In this document: in pieces, positions 26,703 to 35,927 of the stretch
Layout: each line of letters starts with the position of its first letter
Position numbering within the stretch: position 1 is the stretch's first letter
Origin: an uncultured Eubacteriales bacterium
GTDB lineage: Bacteria > Bacillota > Clostridia > Lachnospirales > Lachnospiraceae
Assembly (NCBI GenBank): GCA_900548855.1
Contig: URMF01000001.1
Coordinates: 124,001 to 188,000, forward strand
Direction: 5' to 3'
DNA: 64,000 nt
The notes under the pieces: model-generated
What the model saw: only the letters and a program-made list of their open reading frames with translations
Told to the model about the DNA's origin: nothing
Database searches by the model: none
Program-made: the position numbers and the translations under genes

Positions 26703-27635
26703 CTACGACACTGCTGAAAATATAAAGGATGCCTCACCCTCTAACATCACATCCCTCATTCCCGCTGGAATAATAAAATGCTCACCCTTCTTAATCTGCC
26801 TCCCATTCATGACGGCCGCTCCTTCAATCACGGAACCAATTAAAAATTTCTGGTCCTGCACCAGTTTTCTTGTTCCCTTAAGCTCTGCCTTCCAGACCGT
26901 ATAGTATTCACAGGTAATCAGCTGTTCAAACCAGTCATTGGAGGTCCTGTTCTCTCCCGCTTCCTGCCTCATTTCTTCAAAAGGAACCTTTATCACTTCC
27001 AGACTCTGCTTAATATGTAACGGTCTCAATTTACCATCCTGTAAACGGTCATAATCATATAGGCGGTAGGTAATATCACTGTTCTGTTGGGTTTCCAAAA
27101 TCATGGTGCCACCCTTAATTGCATGAACACAGCCGGGATTTATCTGAAAAAAATCCCCTTTCCGAATCGGAATTTCACGGATAAGTTCCTTCCACCTTGC
27201 CCCTTTCACCATGTCCTCCAGTTCCTGTCCGGTCTTTGCATGGTGCCCGATTACAATTGTGGCATCCTCCTTGCAGTCCAATATATACCAACACTCCATT
27301 TTCCCAAGGGAACCATTTTCATGTACCCTGGCATAGGCATCATCCGGATGAACCTGGATACTTAAATCCTTCTCCGCATCTATAATTTTGGTGAGAAGCG
27401 GGAAGCGGTCTCCCTCGATATTTCCAAACAACTCCCGGTGTTCTTTAAACAATTCACTTAATTTTTTACCGGCATATTCCCCACAGGCAATGGTTCCGTC
27501 TCCCTGGGGATGGGCACTGACCGCCCAGCACTCTCCGGTATTGTCACCTGGAATATCATAACCATACTCCTCCCGCATCCGGCTGCCGCCCCAAATCATC
27601 TGTTTAAATACCGGATTTAAATATAATATTTCCAT
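26703..27635 (-). CDS. manA: Mannose-6-phosphate isomerase (type I)
   Basis: ManA is a zinc enzyme that interconverts mannose-6-phosphate and fructose-6-phosphate, here the last step feeding mannan sugars into glycolysis. The roughly 310-residue protein shows the zinc ligands in order: SIQVHPDD, KMECWYIL and GCVHAI. The start at 27635 (MEILYLNPVF) has an AGGAGATG site; a slightly longer frame is less likely. It follows the hexose mutase gene by about 50 bases, so the two probably form a unit with the CE17-like gene. Confidence 0.93.
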   Translation of the reverse strand: MEILYLNPVFKQMIWGGSRMREEYGYDIPGDNTGECWAVSAHPQGDGTIACGEYAGKKLSELFKEHRELFGNIEGDRFPLLTKIIDAEKDLSIQVHPDDAYARVHENGSLGKMECWYILDCKEDATIVIGHHAKTGQELEDMVKGARWKELIREIPIRKGDFFQINPGCVHAIKGGTMILETQQNSDITYRLYDYDRLQDGKLRPLHIKQSLEVIKVPFEEMRQEAGENRTSNDWFEQLITCEYYTVWKAELKGTRKLVQDQKFLIGSVIEGAAVMNGRQIKKGEHFIIPAGMRDVMLEGEASFIFSAVS

Positions 27636-27688
27636 AACCTCATCTCCTAACATCCCGTCTGTCCCGTATCACAAATACCAGATATGTA

Positions 27689-29413
27689 CTAAGCTTCAAT
27701 CCTGTCCATAAGGTCTGCTGTTACCTTTTTAAGCATCTCATCCGAAGCTTCAAGGCTGTCGGCCTTTACACCTATATAGAATTTAATTTTAGGCTCGGTA
27801 CCGGATGGTCTTGCACAGCACCAGCAGTCATTTTCCATATCAAAATATAACACATTGGATTTTGGAAGTGTAATACTGCTCTCTTCTCCGGTTTCCAGCT
27901 TTCTCGCAACAGAAACCTGATAATCCCTTACTTCTTTTACCTGAATGCCGCCAATAACAGCCGGCGGATTCTTTCTCAAATCCTCCATAATCCCTTTTAT
28001 CTGTTCAGCACCGGTAATTCCTTTTAATGTAATGGTCTGTAAATCCTCTCGGAAATATCCGTATTTTTCATAAATATCCAGCATGCCATCCCATAGGGTT
28101 TTCCCCTCTGCCTTATAGGCAGCAACCTCGCAGAGCATCATAACTGCCACACAGGCATCTTTATCCCTTGCATAGGTGCCAGCCAGGCAGCCGTAGCTCT
28201 CCTCTAAGCCAAAAACATAAGAATAGTTATCGTTTTCCTCAAACAGCTTAATCTGTTCCCCAATATATTTAAACCCGGTTAACACCTCAATAAGCTTCAC
28301 ATCATATGTCCTGCACAAAGCGTCTGCCATATTGGTTGTAACAATGGTTTTCACAAGTGCCGCATTATCTGGAAGTGTCCCGGCTGCTTTTCTTTCCCGA
28401 AGTATATACTCTGCAATCAGCATTCCTGACATATTGCCGGTAAAGCTCACATATTTACCGGTCTTGCTGTCCTTTGCATAAACTCCCAAACGGTCTGCAT
28501 CCGGGTCCGTTGCAAGGACAATATCCGCGTCCACCTGGGCCGCCAGCTCAAGAGCTAATGTAAATGCCTTTGGATCCTCCGGATTCGGATAGGCTACGGT
28601 AGGGAAATTGCCATCCGGTGCTTCCTGTTCCTCTACCACATATACCTGTTTAAAGCCTAGTTCCTTTAACACTCTGCGCACCGGAAGATTTCCCGTTCCG
28701 TGGAGAGGTGTATACACTATCTTAATATCCTCCGCCATTTTTTTAATAATTTCCGGATGAATACTCTGCTTTTTCAGTTCCTCCATGTAGCGGTCATCCA
28801 TGCCGGAATCAATCACATTGTAAAGACCAAGCTTAACAGCTTCCGCCTCCTTCATGGTGGACACCTCCGAATAGTCTCTGACTGCTGCCACCTCTGCCAG
28901 AATATTCTTATCGTGAGGCGGTGTAATCTGTGCACCGTCTTCCCAGTACACCTTATATCCGTTATACTCTGCCGGATTATGACTAGCCGTAATCACAATA
29001 CCCGCAATACAGTTTAATTCCCGGACTGCAAAGGATAACTCCGGTGTTGGGCGCAAGCTTTCAAAAATATAGGTTTTCACCCCGTTAGAATTGAGGCACA
29101 GCGCTGCCTCCTTTGCAAATTCAGGAGACATTCTCCTGGAGTCATAGGCAATTGCCACTCCCTTCTCCTGCCCTCTTGACTTAATTATATAATTGGCAAG
29201 ACCCTGGGTCGCCTTTCGCACGGTATAAATATTCATGCGGTTGGTTCCTGCTCCAATCACCCCTCTAAGTCCTCCGGTTCCAAATTCCAGTTCCCGGTAA
29301 AAGCGGTCCTCAATTTCTTTTTCATCTGCTGCAATTTCCCTTAATTCTTTTTTTATCTTCTCGTCAAAATAATCATCCTTAAGCCAGTTTTCATATGCAT
29401 CTCTGTAATCCAC
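27689..29413 (-). CDS. Phosphoglucomutase/phosphomannomutase
   Basis: A cytosolic alpha-D-phosphohexomutase of 574 residues. Motifs are in order: ITASHNPAEYNGYK (phosphoserine loop), ATDPDADRLG (magnesium loop), GLEESYGC (sugar-binding loop) and RPSGTEPKIKFY (phosphate-binding loop). In this locus its natural substrate is mannose-1-phosphate from the GH130 phosphorylases, giving mannose-6-phosphate for ManA. The start is a GTG with a GAAGGAGG site, 13 bases after the CE17-like gene, so the pair is almost certainly co-transcribed. Confidence 0.92.
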   Translation of the reverse strand: MDYRDAYENWLKDDYFDEKIKKELREIAADEKEIEDRFYRELEFGTGGLRGVIGAGTNRMNIYTVRKATQGLANYIIKSRGQEKGVAIAYDSRRMSPEFAKEAALCLNSNGVKTYIFESLRPTPELSFAVRELNCIAGIVITASHNPAEYNGYKVYWEDGAQITPPHDKNILAEVAAVRDYSEVSTMKEAEAVKLGLYNVIDSGMDDRYMEELKKQSIHPEIIKKMAEDIKIVYTPLHGTGNLPVRRVLKELGFKQVYVVEEQEAPDGNFPTVAYPNPEDPKAFTLALELAAQVDADIVLATDPDADRLGVYAKDSKTGKYVSFTGNMSGMLIAEYILRERKAAGTLPDNAALVKTIVTTNMADALCRTYDVKLIEVLTGFKYIGEQIKLFEENDNYSYVFGLEESYGCLAGTYARDKDACVAVMMLCEVAAYKAEGKTLWDGMLDIYEKYGYFREDLQTITLKGITGAEQIKGIMEDLRKNPPAVIGGIQVKEVRDYQVSVARKLETGEESSITLPKSNVLYFDMENDCWCCARPSGTEPKIKFYIGVKADSLEASDEMLKKVTADLMDRIEA

Positions 29414-29426
29414 AATAATCCTCCTT

Positions 29427-30959
29427 CTAAAGCTGTTCGCAAAACGGTGCCAGCGGCAGGGCTGCCCGGTTGTAAATATTTACTTTACCATAGTTAAAAT
29501 ATCCATATCTCACAAATGCCGGATGAGGTGTCCTTTCATTCCAGACAATAATCTGTTCTCCCCGGATAACTGCACTGGCAGGATACCAGTCTGTCCCATT
29601 CTCAGACAACTCAAAGCCTATCGGCATTCCTTCTGTTTCTGCCTCTCTTATGTCCTTAAGCCCATTCTCCAGCAGCTTAATTTTCCCATATGTATTGGTA
29701 AAAGACAGGCAAAGCTTATTCTTAACAGGCTCGGCAAAACTGAAAAACATCGCGCTTCCCTCCACCGGTTTCCTGTATATCTTTTCCAATACCTGCAATG
29801 CCAGTCTGATTCCCGGTGTCTTTTTATCGGTGGGGTGAATGTTGTCATATTCACCTAAGTCCAGCAAAACCGTTAAACCAGTATATGGCACCAACTGGTA
29901 TACCTGCTCCTGCGCCAGCCTGAGCCTGGGCCAGGAATAATCCTCTGGCTCATTTTTGGCAATAAACATAGGCAGCTGGACAATCTCAAAGGGCAAAGCC
30001 GAATCTCGCCAGTCCCTTCGAAACTGTACAATCAACCTTTCCAGCAATTTATCATAATGCAATGTTTTTAAGGTATCCTCTTCACCTTGATAATACAGAA
30101 AGCCCTTTACCGTATATGGAGCCACTCTGCAAATCATAGTATAGTAAAGACCGCACGGACGGTATAAGGATTTCTCACCCATAGGAGGCGGCCATGGATA
30201 TAAGCCCGCCTTATCGTTCAGCTCTTCCATTGTAATCCACGGATTCTTTTTTTTCAGCTCCTCCACCTTCTGGTTATAGATAGCAAGCCTTTCATTATAT
30301 TCTTTTAATGCAAGGTCATACGCTTCTTCCGTCTGCCCTGCGGTAACTTTTTCATATTCATCAATATAGGGCTTCCCTTCCGGCATTTCTCTGAGATTTT
30401 CCTCACTGAGCCAGCAGGAAATAGAAGTGCCTCCCTGATAGCAGTCAATTATCCCAATGGGAACCTGTAACTGCTCATATGTTTTTTTTGCAAAAAAATA
30501 CGCAACTGCAGACATATCCCGAAAATCTCCATTTTTACACATATGCCAGCTTTGCGCTGCCTCTTTTTTTAACACTTCATCATCAATAAATGGTGTTTTT
30601 ATCACATTATAGTAGCGGATATCCGGATAATCTGCCTGAGCCAGCTCTTCTTTACCGTAATCGGCATTCTGTATTTCCAACTCCATATTGGACTGTCCGC
30701 CGGCAAACCATACTTCGCCATACATGACATTGCCAAGTTCAATCACACAATCTTTTCCACTTATTTTCATAACAAAAGGGCCACCGGCACTATGAGGGGG
30801 AAGCGTTACCATCCACCTGCCGCCGCAGACCTCAGTCACAGCCTCTATATTATCTATCACAACCTGAATCTTCTCCTGGTTTTCCCCGGTGCCAAACACA
30901 CACACCTCTTTGTCCCGCAGGAGAATCATATTTTCAGAAAAAATACCAGCTACTTTCAT
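29427..30959 (-). CDS. SGNH acetylesterase, sialate O-acetylesterase family (CE17-like)
   Basis: This 510-residue protein lacks a signal peptide, so it is intracellular. It has FAGGQSNMELE (nucleophile Ser in GQSN), the block YYQGEEDT and the catalytic pair in DNIHPTDKKTPG. It resembles the mannan-linked CE17 esterase of Roseburia intestinalis, which removes acetyl groups from imported mannooligosaccharides. A C-terminal beta-sandwich portion follows the SGNH domain. The start ATG has an AAGGAGG site. It lies between a GH130 phosphorylase gene and the hexose mutase gene. Family membership is clear; the CE17 assignment rests on context and length. Confidence 0.75.
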   Translation of the reverse strand: MKVAGIFSENMILLRDKEVCVFGTGENQEKIQVVIDNIEAVTEVCGGRWMVTLPPHSAGGPFVMKISGKDCVIELGNVMYGEVWFAGGQSNMELEIQNADYGKEELAQADYPDIRYYNVIKTPFIDDEVLKKEAAQSWHMCKNGDFRDMSAVAYFFAKKTYEQLQVPIGIIDCYQGGTSISCWLSEENLREMPEGKPYIDEYEKVTAGQTEEAYDLALKEYNERLAIYNQKVEELKKKNPWITMEELNDKAGLYPWPPPMGEKSLYRPCGLYYTMICRVAPYTVKGFLYYQGEEDTLKTLHYDKLLERLIVQFRRDWRDSALPFEIVQLPMFIAKNEPEDYSWPRLRLAQEQVYQLVPYTGLTVLLDLGEYDNIHPTDKKTPGIRLALQVLEKIYRKPVEGSAMFFSFAEPVKNKLCLSFTNTYGKIKLLENGLKDIREAETEGMPIGFELSENGTDWYPASAVIRGEQIIVWNERTPHPAFVRYGYFNYGKVNIYNRAALPLAPFCEQL

Positions 30960-30982
30960 AAACAGCCTCCTTTGCCGCTTCC

Positions 30983-31077
30983 TAAGGTCCTGCTCATATG
31001 GAAATCGAATCTTTAATGTTTCCGATTCCCAAATGTTTGTTAGGGGGGATTACGGAGAGCAATCACGCAGGACCTTA
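30983..31077 (-). other. Structured intercistronic RNA candidate (GH130_1 to CE17)
   Basis: An 11-bp perfect inverted repeat, TAAGGTCCTGC (30983-30993) and GCAGGACCTTA (31067-31077), closes a 73-base interior. The interior holds a second imperfect hairpin, GGAATCGGAA/TTCGATTTCC on the minus strand. No T-run follows, so it does not look like a simple terminator. It sits between two genes read in the same direction. Processing, mRNA stability or a regulatory role are possible. Confidence 0.5.
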
Positions 31078-31110
31078 AAATACAGGCTTTTACATCTTAT
31101 AGGATGAAAT

Positions 31111-32286
31111 CTATTCAAAAGAACCCAGATATTCCAGATTCTTTTTGATGAGTTCAGTCCGCTGCTGTACGCACAGTACAGAGCGTAACGGATCAGCCGG
31201 TGTGTTAAATACATAATCCACCAGCTTATCCACTGTGGTAGTTGCCACGTGCAAACGAGTATCGGAAGACGCATAGTAGATAAACACTTCATTGTCATCA
31301 TTTACAATGGCACCGTTGGTAAATACAACATTACCCACATCACCAATCCGTTCTCCTCCTAATGGAGCAATCAAAAAACCGGAAGGCTCTGCAATCACCT
31401 TAGCCGGATTGTTTAAATCCGTGGCAAAAGCATATATAACATAACGAAGACCCGCCGCTGTGTTTCTCACTCCATGTGCAATATGGATAAATCCTTTTTC
31501 TGTCTTAATCGGCACTGCACCGGCACCATTCTTCGCCTCGGTTATGGTGTGATACTTTCTTTTGCTGGTGATAATCTCCTCATCAATCACCGCATTAGTA
31601 ATATCCTCACATAATCCAAACCCGACTCCGCCACCAGAACCCGTATCAATAAAATCATCCATAGGGCGGGTATAAAATGCATACTTTCCGTCCACAAATT
31701 CTGGATGAAGAACCACGTTCCGCTGCTGCGGAGAACGCAATGTCTTAAGATTTGGCAAGCGTTCCCAGTTTATCATATCCTTCGTTCTTACGATTCCTGC
31801 CGCTGCAACAGCCGCAGATAAATCATTGCTGTCCCTGTCCTTACTCTCTGAACAGAACACGCCATATATGTATCCGTCCTCGTGTTTTGTCAAACGCATA
31901 TCATAGACATTTGTCTCATCCGGGCAGGTATCCTCTAAAAGTATCGGATAATCCATAAAGCGAAAGCCATCTACCCCATTATCGCTGACCGCAACACCAA
32001 AAAACGATTTTCTGTCATTTCCTTCAATTCTTGCCACCAGATAATATTTACCGTCCAGATAAATAGCACCGGCATTAAACACTGCATTTACGCCAAGCCG
32101 CTCCATAAAATAAGGATTGGTCTCCGGATTCATATCATACTTCCATGTAAGAGGAATATGGTCTCTTGTAAGTACAGGATTCTCCCACCGGTCATAAATT
32201 CCGTTATAAAAGTCGGTCTTTTTATTTTTTTTCCGGATGACCTCCTCATATCGTGCCATCTGCTTTTCAAGCTGTTCCTTAAACAT
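31111..32286 (-). CDS. GH130 phosphorylase, mannosylglucose phosphorylase type (GH130_1-like)
   Basis: This 391-residue cytosolic enzyme should phosphorolyse beta-1,4-mannosyl-glucose to mannose-1-phosphate and glucose. Typical GH130 patterns are FNAGAIYLDGKYYLVARIEG, ETNVYDMRLTKHEDGYIYG (with the catalytic Asp), LHPEFVDGKYAFYTRP, AKNGAGAVPIKTEKGFIHIAHG and VFTNGAIV. The long N-terminal helical arm (residues 1-30) and the WERLPNLKT segment are features of subfamily 1. The start overlaps the end of the epimerase gene by eight bases, matching the metabolic link: the epimerase makes its substrate. Confidence 0.88.
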   Translation of the reverse strand: MFKEQLEKQMARYEEVIRKKNKKTDFYNGIYDRWENPVLTRDHIPLTWKYDMNPETNPYFMERLGVNAVFNAGAIYLDGKYYLVARIEGNDRKSFFGVAVSDNGVDGFRFMDYPILLEDTCPDETNVYDMRLTKHEDGYIYGVFCSESKDRDSNDLSAAVAAAGIVRTKDMINWERLPNLKTLRSPQQRNVVLHPEFVDGKYAFYTRPMDDFIDTGSGGGVGFGLCEDITNAVIDEEIITSKRKYHTITEAKNGAGAVPIKTEKGFIHIAHGVRNTAAGLRYVIYAFATDLNNPAKVIAEPSGFLIAPLGGERIGDVGNVVFTNGAIVNDDNEVFIYYASSDTRLHVATTTVDKLVDYVFNTPADPLRSVLCVQQRTELIKKNLEYLGSFE

Positions 32287-33451
32287 CTGCTTTCCTCCTC
32301 ACTAATTCAAAACACATTCTGCCCGTATGATATGGACATTTCCACGGCTCTACAATCGGTTTCCGGCTGGTAGGTGCTCCGTTCTTGTCTACCTCCCAGA
32401 ACCACTCGGAACCAACACGCTTATCAATCATATGATTTTTGATATATTCCCAGATGCCCTTCACTGCCTTTTTATATTCTATCTTTTCCGGGTGCTTCTG
32501 ATAACCGTTATAGAAGCCTACCATTGCCTCCACCTGCACCCACCAGATGCGGCTTTCCTCCACTACACCATTACAGCACTCTGCAGGCATGGAACAGCCG
32601 TCAAATGCAATTTTATAGACCTGGGAAGTAAGCGTCTCCGTAATCGGCGTAAGCCTTTTTGTATATGCGGAATCATTTAGTATCTCCAGTCCCCGGTCAA
32701 TAAGCCACGCTGTCTCAATATCGTGACCATAAGAATACAAATCAATCAAAGAATGATAATTCTCATCAAAAAATACTTCCTGCCTTCCCAATGCAGGATT
32801 ATACATTTTATCTGCAAAGATATCCAAAATCTGGCGCAGGCTGTCTGCCACCCCGGCATCACCGCTGACGCGGTAAAGCTCTGTATATGCCTCAAACACA
32901 TGTAATAATGTATTCATTGTTCGCGTAGCTTCCACACCGTTTTCTGAAAGCTTCTCATTGGATTCCGGTTTGAAATCCTCCGTAAATGCTTCCAAATACC
33001 CATTCTCATCCCTGCATTTGCTCTCTATCAAATGATACAATGAAAAAGCCATATCTTTTGCCTCTTCTGCTTTAACTGCATCATAATAAGAAGACAATGC
33101 GTAAATAGCAAATGCCTGATTATATGTATGCTTCGTGCTGTCGCATACGGTACCGTCATAATTCAGTGACCAATATATTCCCTTATTTACTTTATCTAAA
33201 CAGGCTTCCTTCAAAAATGAATATGCATGCTCTGCATATTCCAGATAGGATTTATCCCCAAAGGTTAAATATGCATTTGAAAAAAACCACAGAATCCGGC
33301 TGTTTAAAATACATCCCTTTTCCGCTGTTTTATCAAGTTTCAAATCATAATCCAGCCACCCATAAAAGCCTCCATAATCTTCGTCCTTTAATCTTTCCCA
33401 AAATGGAATTACATGATTCAAAAATTCTTTTTTTACTTCTTCAACTACCAT
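32279..33451 (-). CDS. Cellobiose/mannobiose 2-epimerase (AGE family)
   Basis: A 390-residue (alpha/alpha)6-barrel epimerase. It should convert beta-1,4-mannobiose to mannosyl-glucose, the substrate of the overlapping GH130_1 gene. Family marks are RILWFFSNAYLTFGD, HTYNQAFAIYALSSYY, SYGHDIETAWLIDRGLEIL, ESRIWWVQVEAMVGFYNGYQ and the terminal WKCPYHTGRMCFEL, which carry the conserved His and aromatic residues. The start ATG has a TAAGGAG site. A hairpin 85-140 bases upstream may partly separate it from the GH130_2 gene. Confidence 0.88.
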   Translation of the reverse strand: MVVEEVKKEFLNHVIPFWERLKDEDYGGFYGWLDYDLKLDKTAEKGCILNSRILWFFSNAYLTFGDKSYLEYAEHAYSFLKEACLDKVNKGIYWSLNYDGTVCDSTKHTYNQAFAIYALSSYYDAVKAEEAKDMAFSLYHLIESKCRDENGYLEAFTEDFKPESNEKLSENGVEATRTMNTLLHVFEAYTELYRVSGDAGVADSLRQILDIFADKMYNPALGRQEVFFDENYHSLIDLYSYGHDIETAWLIDRGLEILNDSAYTKRLTPITETLTSQVYKIAFDGCSMPAECCNGVVEESRIWWVQVEAMVGFYNGYQKHPEKIEYKKAVKGIWEYIKNHMIDKRVGSEWFWEVDKNGAPTSRKPIVEPWKCPYHTGRMCFELVRRKADV

Positions 33452-33536
33452 GGCAATCTCCTTATCTTCAACTGCAAATAGAATAGTCCTTCCCTTCCAT
33501 TGCAGTCATCTGATTTTTAGTTCTTGTCAATACTCA

Positions 33537-33590
33537 GAAAGAAAATACCGCCTTACATTTTAGGGAGGAATACAGGCAGTATTTTCTCTC
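33537..33590 (-). terminator. Hairpin/terminator-like element between GH130_2 and the epimerase
   Basis: On the minus strand GAGAGAAAATACTGCC pairs with GGCGGTATTTTCTTTC, about 14 of 16 positions including one G-U pair, around a 22-base loop. The 3' arm is T-rich. It could reduce read-through from the GH130_2 gene into the epimerase gene. Confidence 0.5.
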
Positions 33591-33660
33591 TTCCTATTCA
33601 CATACAATCTATTATTTATTATAACACAAACCAGATAATACTAACACATAATACCAGGTA

Positions 33661-34686
33661 TCACCGGATTCCAATCTCCGAATCCTGTTCCGTAACCACA
33701 CTGTTTTTCTTGATATAATCTACAATCTCATCAAGCTTTGTGAATGCAAGCCCTACATAGCTGTCTGCTGCACCATAATATATAGCAATTCGTCCTGTGT
33801 CCGCATCCTGCAGTGTTGCGCAAGGGAAACATACATTTGGAACAAATCCTCTTTCTTCATACCATTCCTCCGGAGTCAGCAGATAATTCTCACATCTGTA
33901 TTTTACGACAGACGGGTTATCAATATCCAGAATTGCTCCGCCAATACTATATACAAAACCATTACAGGTCCCGCTTACTCCGTGGTAAAATAACAGCCAT
34001 CCCTCAGAGGTTTCGATTGGTGCAGCACCGCCTCCAATCTTAACAGATTCCCACCACTCAGAACCTTTTCCCATTACATGCCGGTGTTTACCCCAATATA
34101 CCATATCTGGACTTTCGCTTAAGAAAATATCACCAAACGGTGTATGACCACTGTCACTCGGTCTGGACAACAGCATAAATTTATCATTAATTTTTCTCGG
34201 GAACAGGACTGCATTCCGGTTAAACGGAATAAATGGATTTTCCATTCTTACAAAAGTCTTAAAATCCTTAGTTTTTGCCATACCAATAGATGCACCATAG
34301 AAATCTGTACACCACATAATATAATATGTATCCTCTACCTTTACCAGTCGCGGGTCGTAAGCATATTTCGGCATGAAGTCTTCTCCGTTCTCATCCACGA
34401 AATGAATCTTTTCCTCGTCAAACCGCCAGTGAATACCATCCTCACTATGTCCAAGATAAATATAAGGAATACCGTTTACCTGCTCACCCCGGAACACTCC
34501 GATAAATTTACCCTCATACGGAATCACTGCCGAATTAAAAATCCTTGCTACATTCTTAAGGGGATTTCTTCCAATTACCGGGTTCTCTGTATATCTCCAA
34601 ATTGGTGCATCCCCGATTTGTTCCGGTTTATCCTGCCACGGAATATTTGGAAGTGCACTCCCTTCGATAAATTTTACTTTTGACAT
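33661..34686 (-). CDS. GH130 mannooligosaccharide phosphorylase (GH130_2-like)
   Basis: This roughly 341-residue cytosolic enzyme should remove mannose from the non-reducing end of beta-1,4-mannooligosaccharides as mannose-1-phosphate. GH130 marks are ARIFNSAVIPYEGKFIGVFRG, YAYDPRLVKVEDTYYIMWCTD (catalytic Asp in DPRL), LFPRKINDKFMLLSRPSD and GGGAAPIETSEGWLLFYHG. The shorter N-terminus and sequence style fit subfamily 2. The ATG at 34686 has an AAAGGAGG site; the longer frame starting nine codons earlier runs over this site and is rejected. It is divergent from the AraC gene. Confidence 0.88.
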   Translation of the reverse strand: MSKVKFIEGSALPNIPWQDKPEQIGDAPIWRYTENPVIGRNPLKNVARIFNSAVIPYEGKFIGVFRGEQVNGIPYIYLGHSEDGIHWRFDEEKIHFVDENGEDFMPKYAYDPRLVKVEDTYYIMWCTDFYGASIGMAKTKDFKTFVRMENPFIPFNRNAVLFPRKINDKFMLLSRPSDSGHTPFGDIFLSESPDMVYWGKHRHVMGKGSEWWESVKIGGGAAPIETSEGWLLFYHGVSGTCNGFVYSIGGAILDIDNPSVVKYRCENYLLTPEEWYEERGFVPNVCFPCATLQDADTGRIAIYYGAADSYVGLAFTKLDEIVDYIKKNSVVTEQDSEIGIR

Positions 34687-35000
34687 ATTCTCCTCCTTTG
34701 ACAATTTTTTCAAACCGGCATCAGCCTAGTTTATTCTTGTTTCATTTTTTAATTAAATTTAACTTAATTTAATACTATTACATTTAGCTAAATTATTCAC
34801 TACATTATCTTGCGGATTTTCAAATTATCTTGCTTTTTATTTATAATATGTTAAAATAAAAGATAGAATATTCTTTTTTATACTGCATTTTCACCAATAA
34901 TATTAGAGCTATATCCCGTTTATATTTGTATGATTTTATATTTTACTTAAATATATAAGCATTTTTAACTAACATAAATAGGTTAAAGGAGGCGTCTTTC
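34687..35000. promoter_or_regulatory. Divergent control region between GH130_2 and the AraC gene
   Basis: This 314-base region is extremely AT-rich. It holds a direct repeat of ATTATCTTGC (34804-34813 and 34824-34833), offset by 20 bases, a spacing that fits an AraC-family dimer binding one face of the DNA. It also holds an AT-rich palindrome TTAAATT-N6-AATTTAA (34753-34772). On the plus strand TTGCTT, 16 bases, TAAAAT (starting 34830) may be the promoter of the AraC gene. No consensus promoter is seen for the GH130 gene, consistent with activator dependence. Roles are inferred. Confidence 0.5.
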
Positions 35001-35915
35001 ATGAACTTTAATATTTTATTTTATCAGGCTTCTTCCCATTCCCGTTACCAGGAAAACCTTTTGAAACAGATGCATTTCCCGGAGGAAAATACCAAATACG
35101 CATTTACCTTAAATGGCATTACAAACACCTGCTTTCATTATCCCAACGGTATTTCCCTAAATCCAATGCCCTGCTATGCCTTTCTCTACACAAGCTCCGG
35201 CAAGGCAGCACTGCACTACTGCAACGGAGCTTATCCTCTGGCTGCAGATACCACTGCATGGATTGACTGTTCAAAAGGATTCCAGGTGGAAATTACCGAA
35301 ACACGCCAGGACTGGCGCTTTTTTCTAGTGTTTGCTTCCGGAAGCTCCATCTCCAATTATTATGAAGATTTTTTAACAAATGGCGGTATAACCATATCTT
35401 CAAAAAACTCTCCCTCCATATCCGTTATTTTTCACCAGCTTTATTCCAATGCCATATCCCAGACAGAATACAGTCCCCTCATTTATTCCAAACTGTTGTG
35501 TGATTTAATGACTTCTCTCACATTGGACCGTTTTATCCAGAGCCGTTATGGAGAAGAGCCCGAACATATCATAAAAGTAATTCATTATATTCAGGAGCAC
35601 TATGCAGAAAAGATTACTTTAGATACCATTGCCAATCATTTTGCCATAAGCAAATACAGTTTATCCAGAGACTTTTCCACATATATGAACCGGTCATTAA
35701 TTGATTATTTAATCGATTACCGAATAGAAGAAAGCAAAAAGCTGTTAATCTCCACGAATCTGTCTGTTTCCGAGATTTCCTTTTCCACAGGCTTTACTAC
35801 GGTAAACAATTTTTTACAGCAATTTAAAAAAAGAACAGATTTGACTCCCTCTGCTTATCGACAACAAAATCAAATCTATTCCTCCACACGACAGCTTTTC
35901 AATTTTACTAAATAG
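35001..35915 (+). CDS. AraC-family transcriptional regulator
   Basis: A 304-residue regulator. The N-terminal half (about 30-165) is a cupin-like sugar-sensing domain. The C-terminal half (about 190-295) holds two helix-turn-helix units: ITLDTIANHFAISKYSLSRD and LSVSEISFSTGFTTVNNFLQQFKKRTDLTPSAYR, the second being the AraC signature. The start ATG has an AAAGGAGG site. It is the only plus-strand protein gene in the window and is divergent from the GH130 genes, so it probably activates the mannan genes in response to a mannan-derived sugar. Confidence 0.9.
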   Translation: MNFNILFYQASSHSRYQENLLKQMHFPEENTKYAFTLNGITNTCFHYPNGISLNPMPCYAFLYTSSGKAALHYCNGAYPLAADTTAWIDCSKGFQVEITETRQDWRFFLVFASGSSISNYYEDFLTNGGITISSKNSPSISVIFHQLYSNAISQTEYSPLIYSKLLCDLMTSLTLDRFIQSRYGEEPEHIIKVIHYIQEHYAEKITLDTIANHFAISKYSLSRDFSTYMNRSLIDYLIDYRIEESKKLLISTNLSVSEISFSTGFTTVNNFLQQFKKRTDLTPSAYRQQNQIYSSTRQLFNFTK

Positions 35916-35927
35916 GGGATAATCCCC

